This document shows positions 1 to 12,397 of a stretch of 64,000 nt of DNA, in pieces. The DNA is taken from the NCBI GenBank assembly GCA_004380135.1, contig QXCR01000013.1, forward strand, positions 248,001 through 312,000, written 5' to 3'. Position numbers and translations under genes: made by a program. Position 1 is the first letter of the stretch. Each line of letters opens with the position of its first letter. This DNA is from Stemphylium vesicarium. Taxonomy: Eukaryota; Ascomycota; Dothideomycetes; Pleosporales; Pleosporaceae. The notes under the pieces are model-generated. The model had not been told where the DNA came from and ran no database searches. It was given only the letters and a program-made list of their open reading frames with translations.

Positions 1-232
1 CGATGACAATGCGGCGGTGGTTTCGTTTCGCGAGGCACAAAAAGAGCTGATTGCACAAAATGAGGAGCTGGGGATCAATCTAGACAGTAGCTTTGTGGCA
101 TTCTCAAGGGCGATCACGATTTATGACCGGAGTCGAGGCGTTCCATTCGATGATGAGAGGGCATGGAGAGACCTTAAGAGGGATCAGTGGAGGGGAGACG
201 CTGCTGTTCCCCCCTGTCAGAATGGATACTAG
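1..232 (+). CDS. 3' end of an unknown protein (partial)
   Basis: The frame is open from the window edge (first full codon at 2) to the stop ending at 232 and gives about 76 residues. Its composition looks coding: a charged helical stretch, then an acidic/basic segment around DDERAWRDLK, ending in CQNGY. The start lies outside the window; the GTG at 17 is internal and not an initiation codon. I recognise no domain. It could instead be a chance open frame, because only the C-terminus is visible and no splice site tests it. The next gene on this strand starts about 1.6 kb downstream. Confidence 0.4.
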   Translation, partial: DDNAAVVSFREAQKELIAQNEELGINLDSSFVAFSRAITIYDRSRGVPFDDERAWRDLKRDQWRGDAAVPPCQNGY

Positions 233-1852
233 CGTGCGTTTCAATGGCGCCTTTCTCCTGACACAGGCTTTCCTGTAGAATACCTAGCGGCGCGACTAAA
301 GCTGTTTGGCACGAAAGTCAAGACAGCCCCAATTCATCCCTCGGGACGCACACATTATGCACACTATCAAACCACGATACCAACAATGTCAGCATGCGGC
401 CCTACTTGACAGTTTTCATGCCTGCGGGAACGTCAAAAGAAAGAATCCAAGCTCCGTTCCGTCTAGCCAGACTACAGTCGAACGAAGAAACCAACCTCTG
501 GAAACGAGGCTTGGCCGTTCATGCCAACCCTTTAGCCGTTGCTTGTTTCTCATTGCCGGCTGCTAATTTTCCCTTGGCCGGAGATTAAGGCCCGTGTGTT
601 ATGGAAGCGACATGAAATCGCATGGGAGACCACGGGCCCGTTCCGGCAACACAAAACAACAGCGAATGTTCCGAGGATATTGATTGGACACGATGTCAGC
701 CGCTGGCATTAGATGCAGGTCCAGGCACAGCCTCTTCATATCGGTTATGCAAGATTGGTCTTGCAAAAACGGGTCCATGAAGCGCTTCTGCAAGTATGAA
801 GCGACACAAGCCTTGCAAGTAGACAGCTGCTGGACGTTGGTCTGATCAAAAGAACATTACACGATAGTATACACCGTAAATTGTATGAATCGAGACGTTT
901 GTACCGAGCGCCTGGAAGTGTCATGCGCTTGGTGGAGCCGCGCGCTGTCGTTGACCCACCCTTAAGGAGGCGTGAAACGTTCGGGGTCTGAAGCGACTGG
1001 AGGGAAATTGTAGCGTTGAGGTTAGAGTCGGAACTGCGGGGACTGTGATACGGATTAATGAAGACGTGGGTAGAAGGATTAGAACGCTATGCCGATATCC
1101 GTGTTCGATGCGGTGCAGACTGACTGATGGGAGAGTTCGTGACGCGTATACTTGTATTGACTGATATATCTCGCCGCTAGGCACATTTGACCTAGCGTGT
1201 CGCGCGGGACGAGTCGGGGTTTCCGCGTGCTTCAACTCTGCTCACGAACACCAGGCTCTCAACTCGACATTCACATAAACTAAAGAAAAGAATTCGGGTT
1301 AACTACTCGTTCACAAGAGTCAAAGTCACCGTCAGGCCATAGAGCTCGGCGCAATGACGTATGTTTGCATGGCGCGCCGACACAATTTTTCGACTCCTTC
1401 ATGTTTCGGCTGCGAAGAATGCCTGCGTCGATCAGGAACCCATGACCGAGAATGCATTGTTTGCCGCCAGGAGTGCAAGCCACACCGTGAAACAAGCATG
1501 ACAAGTCCATATCGCCAACATTGGGAACCCCAGCTCCACAGCCCTGAAGCATCGAACCGACGGGAATGGTTCCCTTTCTGTCAGCTCCACTCCTCTCATT
1601 TGACGCTTGCAGACGGCGGTCGTCTATTTCCGACATGGCAGCATCTGCGTATAAGTATCGCTTTCGCCCAGCGCAGTAGTTTCTCATCACACAATCATTC
1701 ATTCAGTCATTCAGACATTCACTCTTTCCACTCTCGTTCGCTTTCAGACGCTTGACGCGCATCACATTCTTTACAAACTTCGTTGATCTCGAAGCAAACT
1801 TTTGAACACTACCCTTTTTCGTCAAAACCAGACTTTTCAACAACCCAACACA
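233..1852. other. Intergenic region and promoter side of the first AA9 gene
   Basis: No convincing gene. The longest frames (1280-1702 minus, 1354-1755 plus) overlap antisense and resemble no known family. The last 200 bases before the LPMO start hold a TATA-like TATAAG near 1651 and a pyrimidine-rich leader from about 1680 to 1800, typical of a fungal promoter and 5' UTR. Confidence 0.5.
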
Positions 1853-2887
1853 ATGCCTTCCGCTATCCAAGCCGCTGCCATCCTTGGCGCCTTCGCTGCC
1901 GCCGTCAACGCCCACGGTCACCTTTCCGCCATCAACGTCGATGGTCAGGACTACACTGCTTACGACCCTTCTTTCCAGTACCAGGACCCCGCTCCTGAGG
2001 TCATCGAATGGTCCTGCCCCGAGTGCCAGGACAACGGTTTCGTCGACCCTACCATGTACGACGATGCCACCAAGATTGCTTGCCACAAGGACGCAACCAC
2101 TGGTGCTAAGGTCGCCAAGGTTGCCGCTGGAGGCAAGATTGAGATCAGCTGGACCACCTGGCCCGAGTCCCACGTCGGCCCCGTCATTGACTACATGGCC
2201 AAGGTTGACGATGCCACCGCTGCCAAGTCGACCGACCTTGAGTTCTTCAAGATCGACGCCTCTGGATACGAAGACGGCGAGTGGGCTGCCACCAAGCTCA
2301 TCAACAACAACAACACTTGGACCGTCACCGTCCCCGAGAGCATCGCTCCTGGCCAGTACGTTCTCCGTCACGAGATCATTGCCCTACACTCTGCAGGCCA
2401 GGAGAACGGCGCCCAGAACTACCCCAAGTGCATGAACTTGGAGGTCACTGGCTCCGGTACAGCTACCCCCAAGGGTACCCCAGCTGACAAGCTTTACACT
2501 GCTACCGACCCCGGTATCAAGTACAACGTCTACGGCGACAACTCCGCCTATGAGATGCCCGGTCCCGCTCTCTTTGACGGTGCCAGCTCTGGCTCCGGCT
2601 CCGGTTCTTCCAACTCCTCTGCCGCTGCCCCTGCTGCCTCTACTCCTGCTGCCACCAGCGCTGCCGCTGCCACCTCTTCCGCCGCCATCCAGAACAACGC
2701 CGTGTCCACTCCTGTCGCTACCTCCACCCCTGCTGCTAGCTCTGCCAGCGCCCCTGCCTCCACCGGCAGCGCCGACATTGCCGACAAGGAGTTCACCCTC
2801 GACACCTTCATTGCCTGGCTCGAGGAGAAGGCTGGCTCTTCGTCCAGCCAGAAGGTCCGCCGCCACCCCCGCGCTTTCCGCGTTTAA
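1853..2887 (+). CDS. AA9 lytic polysaccharide monooxygenase (GH61-type), secreted
   Basis: This 344-residue intronless enzyme is a copper monooxygenase that oxidatively cleaves cellulose or related beta-glucans outside the cell. Residues 1-20 are a signal peptide ending in VNA, and cleavage exposes His21, the N-terminal His of the copper brace. His107 in SHVGP is the second copper ligand. His179 (ALHSAG) and Gln188-x-Tyr190 supply the secondary-sphere residues and the axial Tyr. The catalytic domain ends near residue 243. A Ser/Ala/Thr/Pro-rich linker (about 244-305) follows, then a short tail (FTLDTFIAWLEE, then a basic end KVRRHPRAFRV). No CBM1 is present. The start is the ATG at 1853; the same frame is open further upstream but has no other ATG. 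The family call is firm. Substrate and cleavage regiochemistry cannot be read from the sequence. Confidence 0.95.
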   Translation: MPSAIQAAAILGAFAAAVNAHGHLSAINVDGQDYTAYDPSFQYQDPAPEVIEWSCPECQDNGFVDPTMYDDATKIACHKDATTGAKVAKVAAGGKIEISWTTWPESHVGPVIDYMAKVDDATAAKSTDLEFFKIDASGYEDGEWAATKLINNNNTWTVTVPESIAPGQYVLRHEIIALHSAGQENGAQNYPKCMNLEVTGSGTATPKGTPADKLYTATDPGIKYNVYGDNSAYEMPGPALFDGASSGSGSGSSNSSAAAPAASTPAATSAAAATSSAAIQNNAVSTPVATSTPAASSASAPASTGSADIADKEFTLDTFIAWLEEKAGSSSSQKVRRHPRAFRV

Positions 2888-4057
2888 ATCCGTGGCACGG
2901 AAATGAGTTTCGAAACGGTTTCGTTTTCTCGGACTCGGAATGGGTAAAGGAGGAATGGTTGATGATGATGGCGAGTTGATGGAAACGCCTCTGGGCGGTT
3001 TTGTTCAAAATACCTTTGATTCTTGTATCTACTTGTAGCGAGTCGATGCTTTTTCATCGAACTCGTTGCTTCTTTTTGACTGAATGATATGTGTTGCACA
3101 CATTTGATACTCTGTTCCTTACTTTTTGCTTGAAGTGATTGTTATGATGAAGACTTTGCTCTCAAGGATGAATCGGTCTGCAACTTAGGCGTTCTGTATG
3201 AAAGATTTATTATTGCGCAACTATTCTGATTAAAGGACTCTAACCTCACCTTACCTTCTTTTACAAAACGAACGCGCCGTGACAACTACGCGCCTGCAGA
3301 CTCGCCTATGTTGCGTTTCTGAGGCGGGGGGCGCATGGCCCCACTACGATAGTCCCTCGCTTCTCGTGCCCCTCCCCACAACCAACACACATCGCCTCTT
3401 TTGGAATACCCATATTATAAAGTTACAAAAATGAAAACCTTCCATCAATCAGATCATCCGAATTAGTCCATCGGCTAGGATATCTCGCTTTCATCTCGAT
3501 CCGAGAAGAGCCGGGTTGTAAGTTGCACTGCCAACAGCATTCTCTTCGAATCACATCACTAACATACCTAACAGCGATTCCCGGATTCGGAATATCCAAT
3601 TTCTTCTTTTTTGTACTTTTTCTCGCTTTCGCACTGTGAATGGGGTGATTCAACTGCAAAGGAGGGACAGTACTTTGGGGTTCAATTTTTTGCACATTTG
3701 TTCTGTCGTTCGTTTGCACTGTAGTAAAGTGGAGAGCTCGCACGATTGAAGTAGTCGAGAACAAAACAGATTCTGATTTCGCTAAATTGTGTCCGCAAAT
3801 GCCATCACGAGCAACACATGCAAGCCATACCAACGCAATTTCATGGAACAAGATACACAGAGAGAGAAAGCGCCGAAGCTCTCATTTCACGGAAAACACC
3901 TCTATAATCGTACACGTCATTACAGGATAGCCTAACTAGAAACATTTGCAAAAAAAACAAACTCTGATAAACATGCACGCTCAATCTTCCCCCCCCCCCC
4001 CCCAAAAAAAAGTTCGCCATATGCTTCATGATAATATGTACTACAATAAACGTCTGC
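2888..4057. other. Convergent intergenic region between AA9 and KDM4
   Basis: This is the shared 3' flank of two convergent genes. I see no credible gene. The minus frame at 3423-3851 has no recognisable domain and probably lies in the demethylase 3' UTR. A C15-A8 homopolymer junction lies at 3989-4011. Confidence 0.5.
3989..4011. repeat. Homopolymer C15 followed by A8
   Basis: Fifteen C (3989-4003) run straight into eight A (4004-4011), about 47 bp downstream of the demethylase stop codon. On the transcribed strand this reads T8 then G15. It is prone to length change and sequencing error. Confidence 0.9.
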
Positions 4058-7000
4058 CTAGGAGGAATAACGCCACGTTTCCGCGCCATGCACCTTGGAC
4101 GCAGGCTGCAGAGGCGGCAGAGCAGATTTCTGCTGCTCAGACGCAGCACCCACAGCAGCAACGACACCAGCTTTACCATCGTCACTGATGGGACTCGGTG
4201 TCGGTCTCTGTGGCTCTCGCGGTAGGGGAAGCGGAGGCGTTTGGCTCTGAGGCGCAGGCATGGTCTTTGGTAAGTCATTTGAGAGGCTTGAGCGAGGTCC
4301 TGAGGGGGGATAGCGCGGCTGTGGTGCTTGCGGTGGAGGCCCCGCTGCAACAGTTGCAGAGGGGATGCTGGGTGGACCCGTTGTGGTGGCTAGTTGCTTG
4401 AGCATTTGCTCCCATTTCGGTGCCTCTGGGGTCTGGGTTGTGCGTGCCATCTCGCGTTGGAAAGCATCAGGCGACTGGAACTGTGCCGATGGCCTTGGTG
4501 CAGGCAGACCCGTCGACGGTGGTCCATAGTATCCCTGTCCAGTAGGCGCTGATCCATTAGGTGCAATGGGCCTCGGGGCGATTGCAGTTGGCGTACCACT
4601 TGCTCTCTGCACGGGCGGCTTCGGCATCCATTCGGGGGCGATTCCACCATCCAGACTATAGGGTGATATGTAAGTTTTTGTCCTCCGTAGATAACAGTTT
4701 CTGAGGTAGGGGTAGTTCATAAGGTAGGACAGGTATTCAGTGGGGGATTGGGCAGCGTAGATGATGTTAGAGGAGGGTGTGATGGCGTACATTGGAGGTT
4801 TGGGAGGCCCAGAAGGGTTGCTCGGCATGCTTGAAATCGACGAGCGACCATTTGACGGCGCCTGGGCTTGACGACCGGGAGGGCCATATGCTGGTGCCGC
4901 GCTCTGGCCTTGACTTGGTGAGTATGGAGACTGAGGCAGCTGGCGAGGACTCTGTGCATATGGGTATGGTGGAAAAGCATTAGCCTGCAGCGACGGTTGC
5001 GCATACTTGTCGATGCCGTTGAGCATTTGGCCAGGCGCAGACGGTGGTGCCTTCCAGGAAGCAGTAGAGTAACTCTGTGGAGGAACATACGGATGATACT
5101 GCTGCTGCGAAGGTTGCGACGGTTGTGGTGGTCGATGAGAGTGATAGCCCTGGTATGACTGTTGGCCGTACTGACCGGGTGACATGCGATGGTCATAACT
5201 CACGTTTGGTTGATGTGCAACAGGTGAATTGGGGTTCTTCCGAGTATCTGGGTTGTAAACTGGTGACCTGAAAGACGTCATCATCGTTTCTTTTGGCTTA
5301 TAGTTGTATGGTCGGCCATCCGGCACATATTGCTGAATCGGTGTCCTCGGAGGTACCGCTATGGGAGCGGGCTTGAGCGGGTACGAAGCTGGGTACGAAG
5401 CACGGTGGGAAGCTGGTACCGGAGGAGGCGGAGGCTTGACGGTATCGAGGAAGTTGCTCTTCGGATTGTTCCTCGGCTTCGCGGGGTTTTCAGTATACTG
5501 TGGCCTGGCTTCTGTCGAAGGTTTTCCAAGATAGTACCACAGTCGGTCTTCCTTGCTGAGGTCGACCCTGGCCATCTTTTGCATAACCTCGGGAGCAGTA
5601 TACCATTCCGCCCATTTCTGCTCAGCATTGGGGTCAAGGAATGGATCGCCCATCTCAGGCACACCGTCTGTGCGGTTGGTGATGTCGAGAGACGCATCGC
5701 TTTCCTTGAGATGTTCTGGGAGTGGCTTAGCGTTCGCAGACGGCTTCAGTCTCTGAGACTCGTCTGGGTGAAGCTTCAAGATATACTTCCACTCCACCTC
5801 GACACGATCACCGTCAGGTAGCACATCTACCAAGACAGCCTGCTCACCAGGCCTGTTCTCCACCACCTGTGCACCATAGATCTGGTACATCTCACCACCA
5901 ACATACTGGAATTGAATGACGTCTTTGGGCTTGAGCGTCTTGCCATATGCCATGACAAACCTGTCCTTCTCCAGTGCTTCGACGTCGACAGTCTTGTTGT
6001 TCCTCTTCTTCGGTCGGTGGAAACGGCATCGGAAGTCATAGCCATCGTAGAAGTACTCAGTGCCCTCTTCGTCAAACGTCGGCATCGGTCCGAGATCGAC
6101 CTGTACACCAGCCGCCACAGCGCATGTAGCGTGGAATGCCCTGGTACACTTCTTCTGTGAACATTGAAAGACGGCACCGCGCTTCGATCGGCAATAGTTG
6201 CACTTGAGCTCGAGACGGTCCTTGCCGATGTTGGCGACGTTGCACACAGTCTCGATATCGCTCTTGTTGACGATATAAGTCTCGGGCGTATAGTCGGCGC
6301 AGATTCGATGGGCTTTCATGCCGTTATCCGTCGGCAGCAAGTCATCGTACTCCACATCGTTGGGACAGAGGATGCAAGGCATGCCTCGACCAGGAATCCT
6401 GATGCGAATGCGAATACGTTTGAGCTTTTTTGGTCGGGGCGCATCTTTGGTATCCTCTTTTCCTCGCTTTCTCTTGCTGCCAGCTGACTTCCGACCTGCT
6501 TTGCTCTTGGTCTTCCCAGCCACGCTGGCTGGAGGGCTAGGTAAGCGATCCGCGCCATCATCCTCGTCTTCCTCATCGTCGGTCTCCTCATAGTACTCTG
6601 GCGTCGGTTCACCTCGCAGCTTGCGCTCGATCTCGTTGACATCGACCCAGACGCTGTCAGACTCGCACATGCACTTCTTCGCAATACGACCGTAGCTGAG
6701 CCAGGACTCGTTTGCAAAGTTTACGGATTCTGCGCAGTTGTAGCCAATATTGTAGCCGGAGTGGTATCCGTATGGGTAAGTGATGACGAATTCACCCTCG
6801 TAGTGAACAAGTCGGTTGACTTTGATGTTGAAGTCGCGCTCCAGTCGCTGAGGAGAGATCAAATAAGTCTTGTGACGGAGAAACTGCGAACAATGCTTTG
6901 CGTCGTTGGGCCATATCGTCTGCATAGCAGCCTCGAAACGACGAGCATCCTCCTGCGATATGCTGTACCACTGCTTGGGAGCACCAAAGTGGATGTAGTT

Positions 7001-8346
7001 GATGCTGTAGAGATCCACGTCTTCCAGATGCCAGGCGAACGTGGCTTTCCACATACCCAGGTAAAGGTAGGCAGTGTTGACACCAGGGACCTTGGTTCCA
7101 AGTACATCGAGAAGATTGGGCAGTTTGGCGACGTTCCAAGAAGTAGTGTTTTCGTCGAACAGGGAACCGGGCATGTCTGCACCATACATGGGTTGGCCGT
7201 AATTGATCGTCTTCCAGTAGTTGTCCTCGAGTTCCTTGCAGCGTTCAACGGTGTACTCTTCAAGGCCAGGAAGATGGTAGTCAAAGTCTTCAAACGCAGC
7301 CTCGTCGATGTGGTCGGCCATGGCGCCCCTGTTGTTCAGTCGCCGGGAAGAAACGGACTTCTTTTCGTCGCCCGTCTTTGACTGCCGACCGCGTGCCCTG
7401 GTAGGCGTCGCATCCCGGCCTTCCTTCTTCACCCTCCTCGATGATGTCTTCTTCTCTTCCTTTCCAGGCGACGTGGGTGTAGGAGGAACCTCGATAGATT
7501 CGTCCTCGTCCTCCTCATCTTCAGCCGGTTCCTTCTTTACCTGGCGCCTGCGGGATGGGCGACCGGGTCCGCGTCTGGGGGCTGGTGAGGCATCATCGTT
7601 TGCAGGGGCAGGTTGGGCGCGCGTGGAACGGGTTCTCGAGGGGGCCTCTGCGGCAGCCTTCCGGCGCTCGCCTCGCTTGGCCGGGGGTTGATGATGCGGC
7701 TCGTCCGTAACGGCCCGCCATTCTGGGAGGTTGTATGATCGCTGCTTCTCGATGTTCGCTTGCGTGTATATGCCGTGTTGTCCGTTGAATTCTTGCGTGA
7801 TCGGGTTCTTGACTTTGATGCTCTTGACGGCTTCGGAGAGGTCAGGGAGGGATTCGCGCCTAGAATACAATAAGTTACAAAGTCGCGTCTGGGGGTAGTC
7901 GCGCCGACTTACCATTCGGTCGGCGGAATGACCTTGACTATGCCAGACTTCATTCCGTACTTGTCGACCTTGTCAATGAAGCGCTTGAAGTTGCGGAATT
8001 GGTCTATTGTCTGTAAAGAGGATAGTCAGTGTCATGCACACTACTTTTGCATACGTCACAGTCATAACAAGACTGCGCGCATGGTCTTCGTTCCCACATG
8101 AAGCTCATGTGCACGTTTGCGACATACCGGTTTGAACACGGGTATCTTTCCTCCCTCAAAGTAGTGATCGGGTTCGATATCCTCGCCGTCATCGCTGTCG
8201 ATATCTGTGAGTTCGGACGACATTCTCTCGAAGCGCTTATCATTGTCTTCGCTCGTGGGCGGCGTCAGGGCGGGTTTGGTGGTGGAGTCATCTTGCGGAA
8301 CAGGCGGCGCCTCGACCGAAGGCACGACATCTACTGGTGCCTCCAT
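4058..8346 (-). CDS. KDM4/JMJD2-type histone demethylase (JmjN-JmjC-ePHD-Tudor-like)
   Basis: The predicted product is a 1372-residue nuclear Fe(II)/2-oxoglutarate demethylase of the KDM4 family (KdmA-like in Aspergillus), expected to act on methylated H3K9/H3K36. Exons (minus): 8346-8128, 8010-7913, 7859-4058. Introns are 117 and 53 bp, and the first two splits fall inside the JmjN domain. JmjN covers about residues 66-106 (GGKIPVFKP, GIVKVIPPTEW). A basic/acidic low-complexity spacer follows. JmjC lies near 355-500 with the metal ligands His383-x-Glu385 (WHLED) and His472 (YHSGYN) intact. A Cys/His-rich extended PHD module follows (about 600-740, starting CILCPND), then a Tudor-like segment (about 755-830). 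The last 500 residues are Pro/Gln/Ser-rich and disordered. The ATG at 8346 is supported by the JmjN reading frame. The short segment coded near 4660-4710 could hide an unspliced intron, but I could not place good sites. Confidence 0.93.
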
Positions 8347-10166
8347 GGCGAAGGCAGTCGTGGTGCTCGAGCGGTGCTCGTACCAGACGGGTAGGAGCTC
8401 GTTGGCGACTGGTGGTTACGGTTCGGGAGACGATGGGGCCACCATAGGTCGCTTTTTCCGCCACGTAGGGCGCGCGTGGAATTATTAGCACCGCAACAAT
8501 TTTGTGGGTTGCGCAAAGTGTCCAGGAAACTGATGGTGTTGTCGAATTTCGATTTCACGGCTTCTGGGGGCAGGCAGTTCGTTGGCGGTGCCAGGAGGCA
8601 AGGTGTGCAGGAATGAGGAGGTTGCAGGCTCGCGGTCTGTGCGTGCACCGAGCTAGCGCTTAGCGTAGATTGATCCCAGCTCGTCGACTGATAATCGAGC
8701 CACCTTTTACAATCAAAGCAGATGCGTCTATGATTGCCTACGTCTCTCACTTTGTCTATTGTAATTATAGAAGGGTTAGTTCAGTCTTGTATTTACTACA
8801 AGTTCTGGCAACAGGTATGCGCAACAGCTACATCATATGCGCCCCGAATGCCATGCAGGTCATCTACGGCCCCATCTGCCAATCTGATCTGATAAGATCA
8901 TAGCCTTGCTGGCCACCATCTCCGCGACAGCCAACCCGTATCCTGTAATTGCCACAAACACAATCAGAACCAGCGCATTCTCTGAATCACGGTGCATCTC
9001 TTCCGTGGTCCAGACAAGGAGCTGTTCACCAATTCACTAGCCATGCGTTATGCGACAAAAAGGAGCAACGGGCCTCCTCGTCAGATTTCTCTGCATGCAG
9101 ATCTAACGTGAAACATAGTACCTAGATCTGTGGGGTTAAGCTTTTCTGACTGGCGCCTGTCCTAAACGGCTGCAGTGACCCGCTAGTTCGTGCCCCATGC
9201 CGCCATGTGGAGGAACAAAGGCCGCGCCTCACCAACACGCGAGACCGCTGGTGAGATGTGGAAGACGTGTGAGAAGACATGGGGAGGTGTTTACCAGTCA
9301 CTTGTTTGCGCAAATCAGGGTTGCGAGGTTGTTCGAACACGGCTTATTGAAAAATGTGTAGCATCAGGCAATGCTATCCATGGGACAGGCTCAGTACACT
9401 ATGTCAGAGGAGCCCTAAGCCCTGAGGCTGACTTCAGTACGTAGTAATAGGAGGAGATAGCTCTCCGAGCCGCCTTACTGCTTCGTTGCAGACTGTCGCA
9501 GTGCCCAGTGATGCAGTGCCAAATCTGATACGTGGAACTCAGCCACTGCTGGCTCTCTCAACCATGAGATAGTCTGATAGTAGTTCTTTAGCGAGAGCAT
9601 CACAAAACGTACAGGCTGCATGGATTTTCCTTCTCTTTACACGTGGAATTGGACTGTAGTTGGTCAATACAAGGCGTGCGCTGCCACCTCCACACCGACA
9701 CGTCGTACTCCCACTCGCCAATCGGAGACTATGACAGGCCAGGACACGCCCCATGATTTCCCCGGATCGACAAGCCGCTACTGCCAGGGGCAGGCCGAGC
9801 TGTTGTCGTCATCGCTTGTCCATGCCCATGTCCCCTCTCATACCCTTCTCTTGACTGCAGACCCGTGATGGATTGAACCAAAGGAACGACAGGCACGCAT
9901 AAGTGGATGCAAATTGAGAAAGTTGTACAAGCCATGTTTTGAGCGCCAGATCATCCCCCAGAATATAGCACAGCGTCCCATACCCGAGAAAATAGAGATC
10001 CTATGCACCGATGCTATGCTACCAAACACATTAGGCTGTACATGACGCCTTTCAGCTCTTCGTTATTCGTTCCGCTCAGATGCTACGCATAGGAGGTTAG
10101 AAGTCGCTCGCGCGGCCAGCTTTTCCCATACGCGCAAGTCGTTTTGCAGAAAAGTCATCGCTACCT
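8347..10166. other. Intergenic region, no gene seen
   Basis: About 1.8 kb holds the demethylase promoter on one side and the 3' flank of the YAG7-like gene on the other. Open frames here are at most 139 codons, conflict with each other and show no domain. No tRNA or repeat was recognised. Confidence 0.45.
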
Positions 10167-11711
10167 TTATGACGATTCGCCCCGAGCAGCGCCGCGGAAA
10201 CCGCCACGTCCTCCCCTGAACTCTCCACGGCCACGTCCGCGACCACCGCGGAATTCACCGCGGGGACCGCCTCGGCCTCTACCCCTGTAACCGCCGCGAT
10301 CACCGCCAGGGTGACCTCCTCGTCCCCGACCACCGCGGTTGTGGTGGACCTCAGAAAAGCCGTCGTTGCCAGCAGCAGGACCAGCAGGCGCTGAGCTTTG
10401 CTCGGGAGCGTCATCAGCCCAGCTCTGGGTGCTGTTTGCGGCGGCAGGCACATGTGGTGTCTCGGTCTCCGCGGGGTCTCGCGGAACCATCTCGAAAGAT
10501 TCGGTCAGGGGGTCATCGCTTCCAGTCGGTTGCTTGTCCCACTGAGCTTGCGCAGCAGCGTTCGCAGAGTCTCCTCCGACGTTGGATGCTGCTGGTGCGT
10601 CTGAAGGCTCCGCCGCGGCTTCAGTGACGGGCTTTGCGCCAGCATCGATCTCGGTGAGTCCGGCATTCGTGATAGTGGGGTCGGATACTGCCTCGGCCTC
10701 AGGCGGGGCAGCCTGATGTTGTGCGACCTCGTCGACCCAAGCTTCTTCGGCAGCAAATGGAGCCTCCTCGAGCGCGGCCTGCTTCACCTGAGAATCTATG
10801 CACAGTTAGCCTACTCTTCGCGTGCCCAATATGTGTGAAAACGTACAAGTGACGCCCAGTACTACACCCTCGGTGGATGGCACACCATCGTCAGCACCGT
10901 CGATCAGCTTCTCCGCCGCCATGACAGCACCGGCATCTCCACCATAGACCTGGAGAAGTGCACCCTCGAAGGCCTTGGTCAGATCCGAGTCATCGTCCTC
11001 CAGCTGGCGGCGCGCGGCAGCAGCCCTCAGGAAGCGGGACAGTGTCAAGAGCTTCTCCTTGACAATCTTCTGTTGCTCCAGCTTAGCCTCGGCCTTGATC
11101 GTCTCCCTCAGTGTGTCCAGCTCCCCAGAGTGTGTCTTTGACATGGTCTCCTTCTCCTTGGCGAATTTGGCCTCGAGCTCGTCGCCGTACTTCTTGTAGT
11201 TGGTGTACTGCTCCTCGTACTGCGCGAGCTGAGTCTGGAGGCCCGGTTTCCTCTCGGCTTGAGCTTTCTGGTCGGCGTTGATCTTGCGGGACGCGAGGAG
11301 ATCGTCGAGGGAGACGCCGGGGTTCGCTGCGATTATCGAGTCGACCTTTTGGGTTGCGCTCTGTGGATGCAATGTAAGCAAGAGGTGAAGGGAATGAGAG
11401 ATGAAGGTAAGCTTACCAGCTTCTTGTTGATGTTGCGGATGTTTCTATGCGCCCGATGGTTAGCATGTGGCTGCTTTGCGAACAGCGTACACGGCAACTT
11501 ACTTCTGGACCTCGCGCAGGTAAGAGTTGTCGCTGTCTGCTCCATTGGCCTTTCCTGCGGGGTCAGAGCCACCCGCGCCGGCTTCAGATGCAGTCTTCTC
11601 AGGCGCAGCTGGCACCGCCGTAGCTCCTTCCTGCTTGCCCTTCTTCTTGCGGGCGCTCTTCGACTCCCCTGTTACCATGTTCTGCAGCTTGTTGACAACC
11701 TCCGAGGCCAT
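10167..11711 (-). CDS. YAG7-like conserved fungal protein with RGG tail
   Basis: A 459-residue protein from four exons (minus: 11711-11503, 11444-11417, 11360-10847, 10795-10167) with 51-58 bp introns; exon 2 is only 28 nt. The N-terminus carries a Lys-rich patch. A conserved helical block follows (KNIRNINKKL, then about 80-230) with a coiled coil rich in Glu/Lys and the sequence KINADQKAQ. The middle is acidic and Ala-rich. The last 70 residues are an RGG/FRGG-type Arg-Gly repeat, which in known proteins binds RNA and is an arginine-methylation target. The helical block resembles the fungal YAG7 family. That name is from memory, and the cellular role is not established. An mRNP or ribosome-linked cytoplasmic function is inference from the RGG tail. 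Confidence 0.85.
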
Positions 11712-12397
11712 TGTGTTGTGTAATTTTGCGGATTTCAAGAATTTGAGTAGCTTCTACACGTGAGTCGCGTGCCTGAAATTTGAGATGAATTCGAGCGTGT
11801 TGGTTATGCAGTTCCAAAGTAGATGGTTAGGGTACCTGGTCGCCTGCCCGCAACGTAACTGCGAAATTAGCGTGGGCACTAGCGCCTCGCGGCCATGACG
11901 CACCAGCCCCTCGGGCTCGCCGTCAACTGCAAACAACATTCAAGTGAGCTGAGAGGCACTGGTAAATATCTCTTGATCTTTACTATATCGCAATACACAC
12001 TATTCATCTACTCAGATTGCCTTTCTCAAGGACTTTCACATTCCCCATGAGCATGTTCGCTCGTAATTACTTTGGCAAGATAGGAGAATGTGAGACACGG
12101 GGCTGAATCACACAGACAAAGAAGACGAGCGCTAAGCAAAAGCCTGGCCCTGAGTCATCACTGTCTCATGCCAATTGTAACGTGCGTCTAACAGTCTTGA
12201 TGTACCCCCTTCTGTGTCTGTCGCATCCAACTAAGACAAGGTCGATTTGACAAGACGAATCTAAAAATCAACAAGAAGTGAAAGTGCTGGATATGCCTAA
12301 GTTGCTCCAGCTATTAGTAAGCGAATCATAACCGATAAACAGTGAGCGCTCTATATGGGTATCTGGCTCACAAATGCGACGGTTGCTTCGCTAGATT
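11712..12397. other. Intergenic region between two minus-strand genes
   Basis: It holds the promoter/5' UTR of the YAG7-like gene and the 3' flank of the F-box gene. The only frames are short and unconvincing (for example 11754-11939 minus). Confidence 0.45.

Noticed and set aside
2384..2866. 160-codon minus frame opposite the AA9 gene
   Set aside because: Gly/Ser/Arg-rich shadow of the Ala/Ser-rich linker coded on the other strand.
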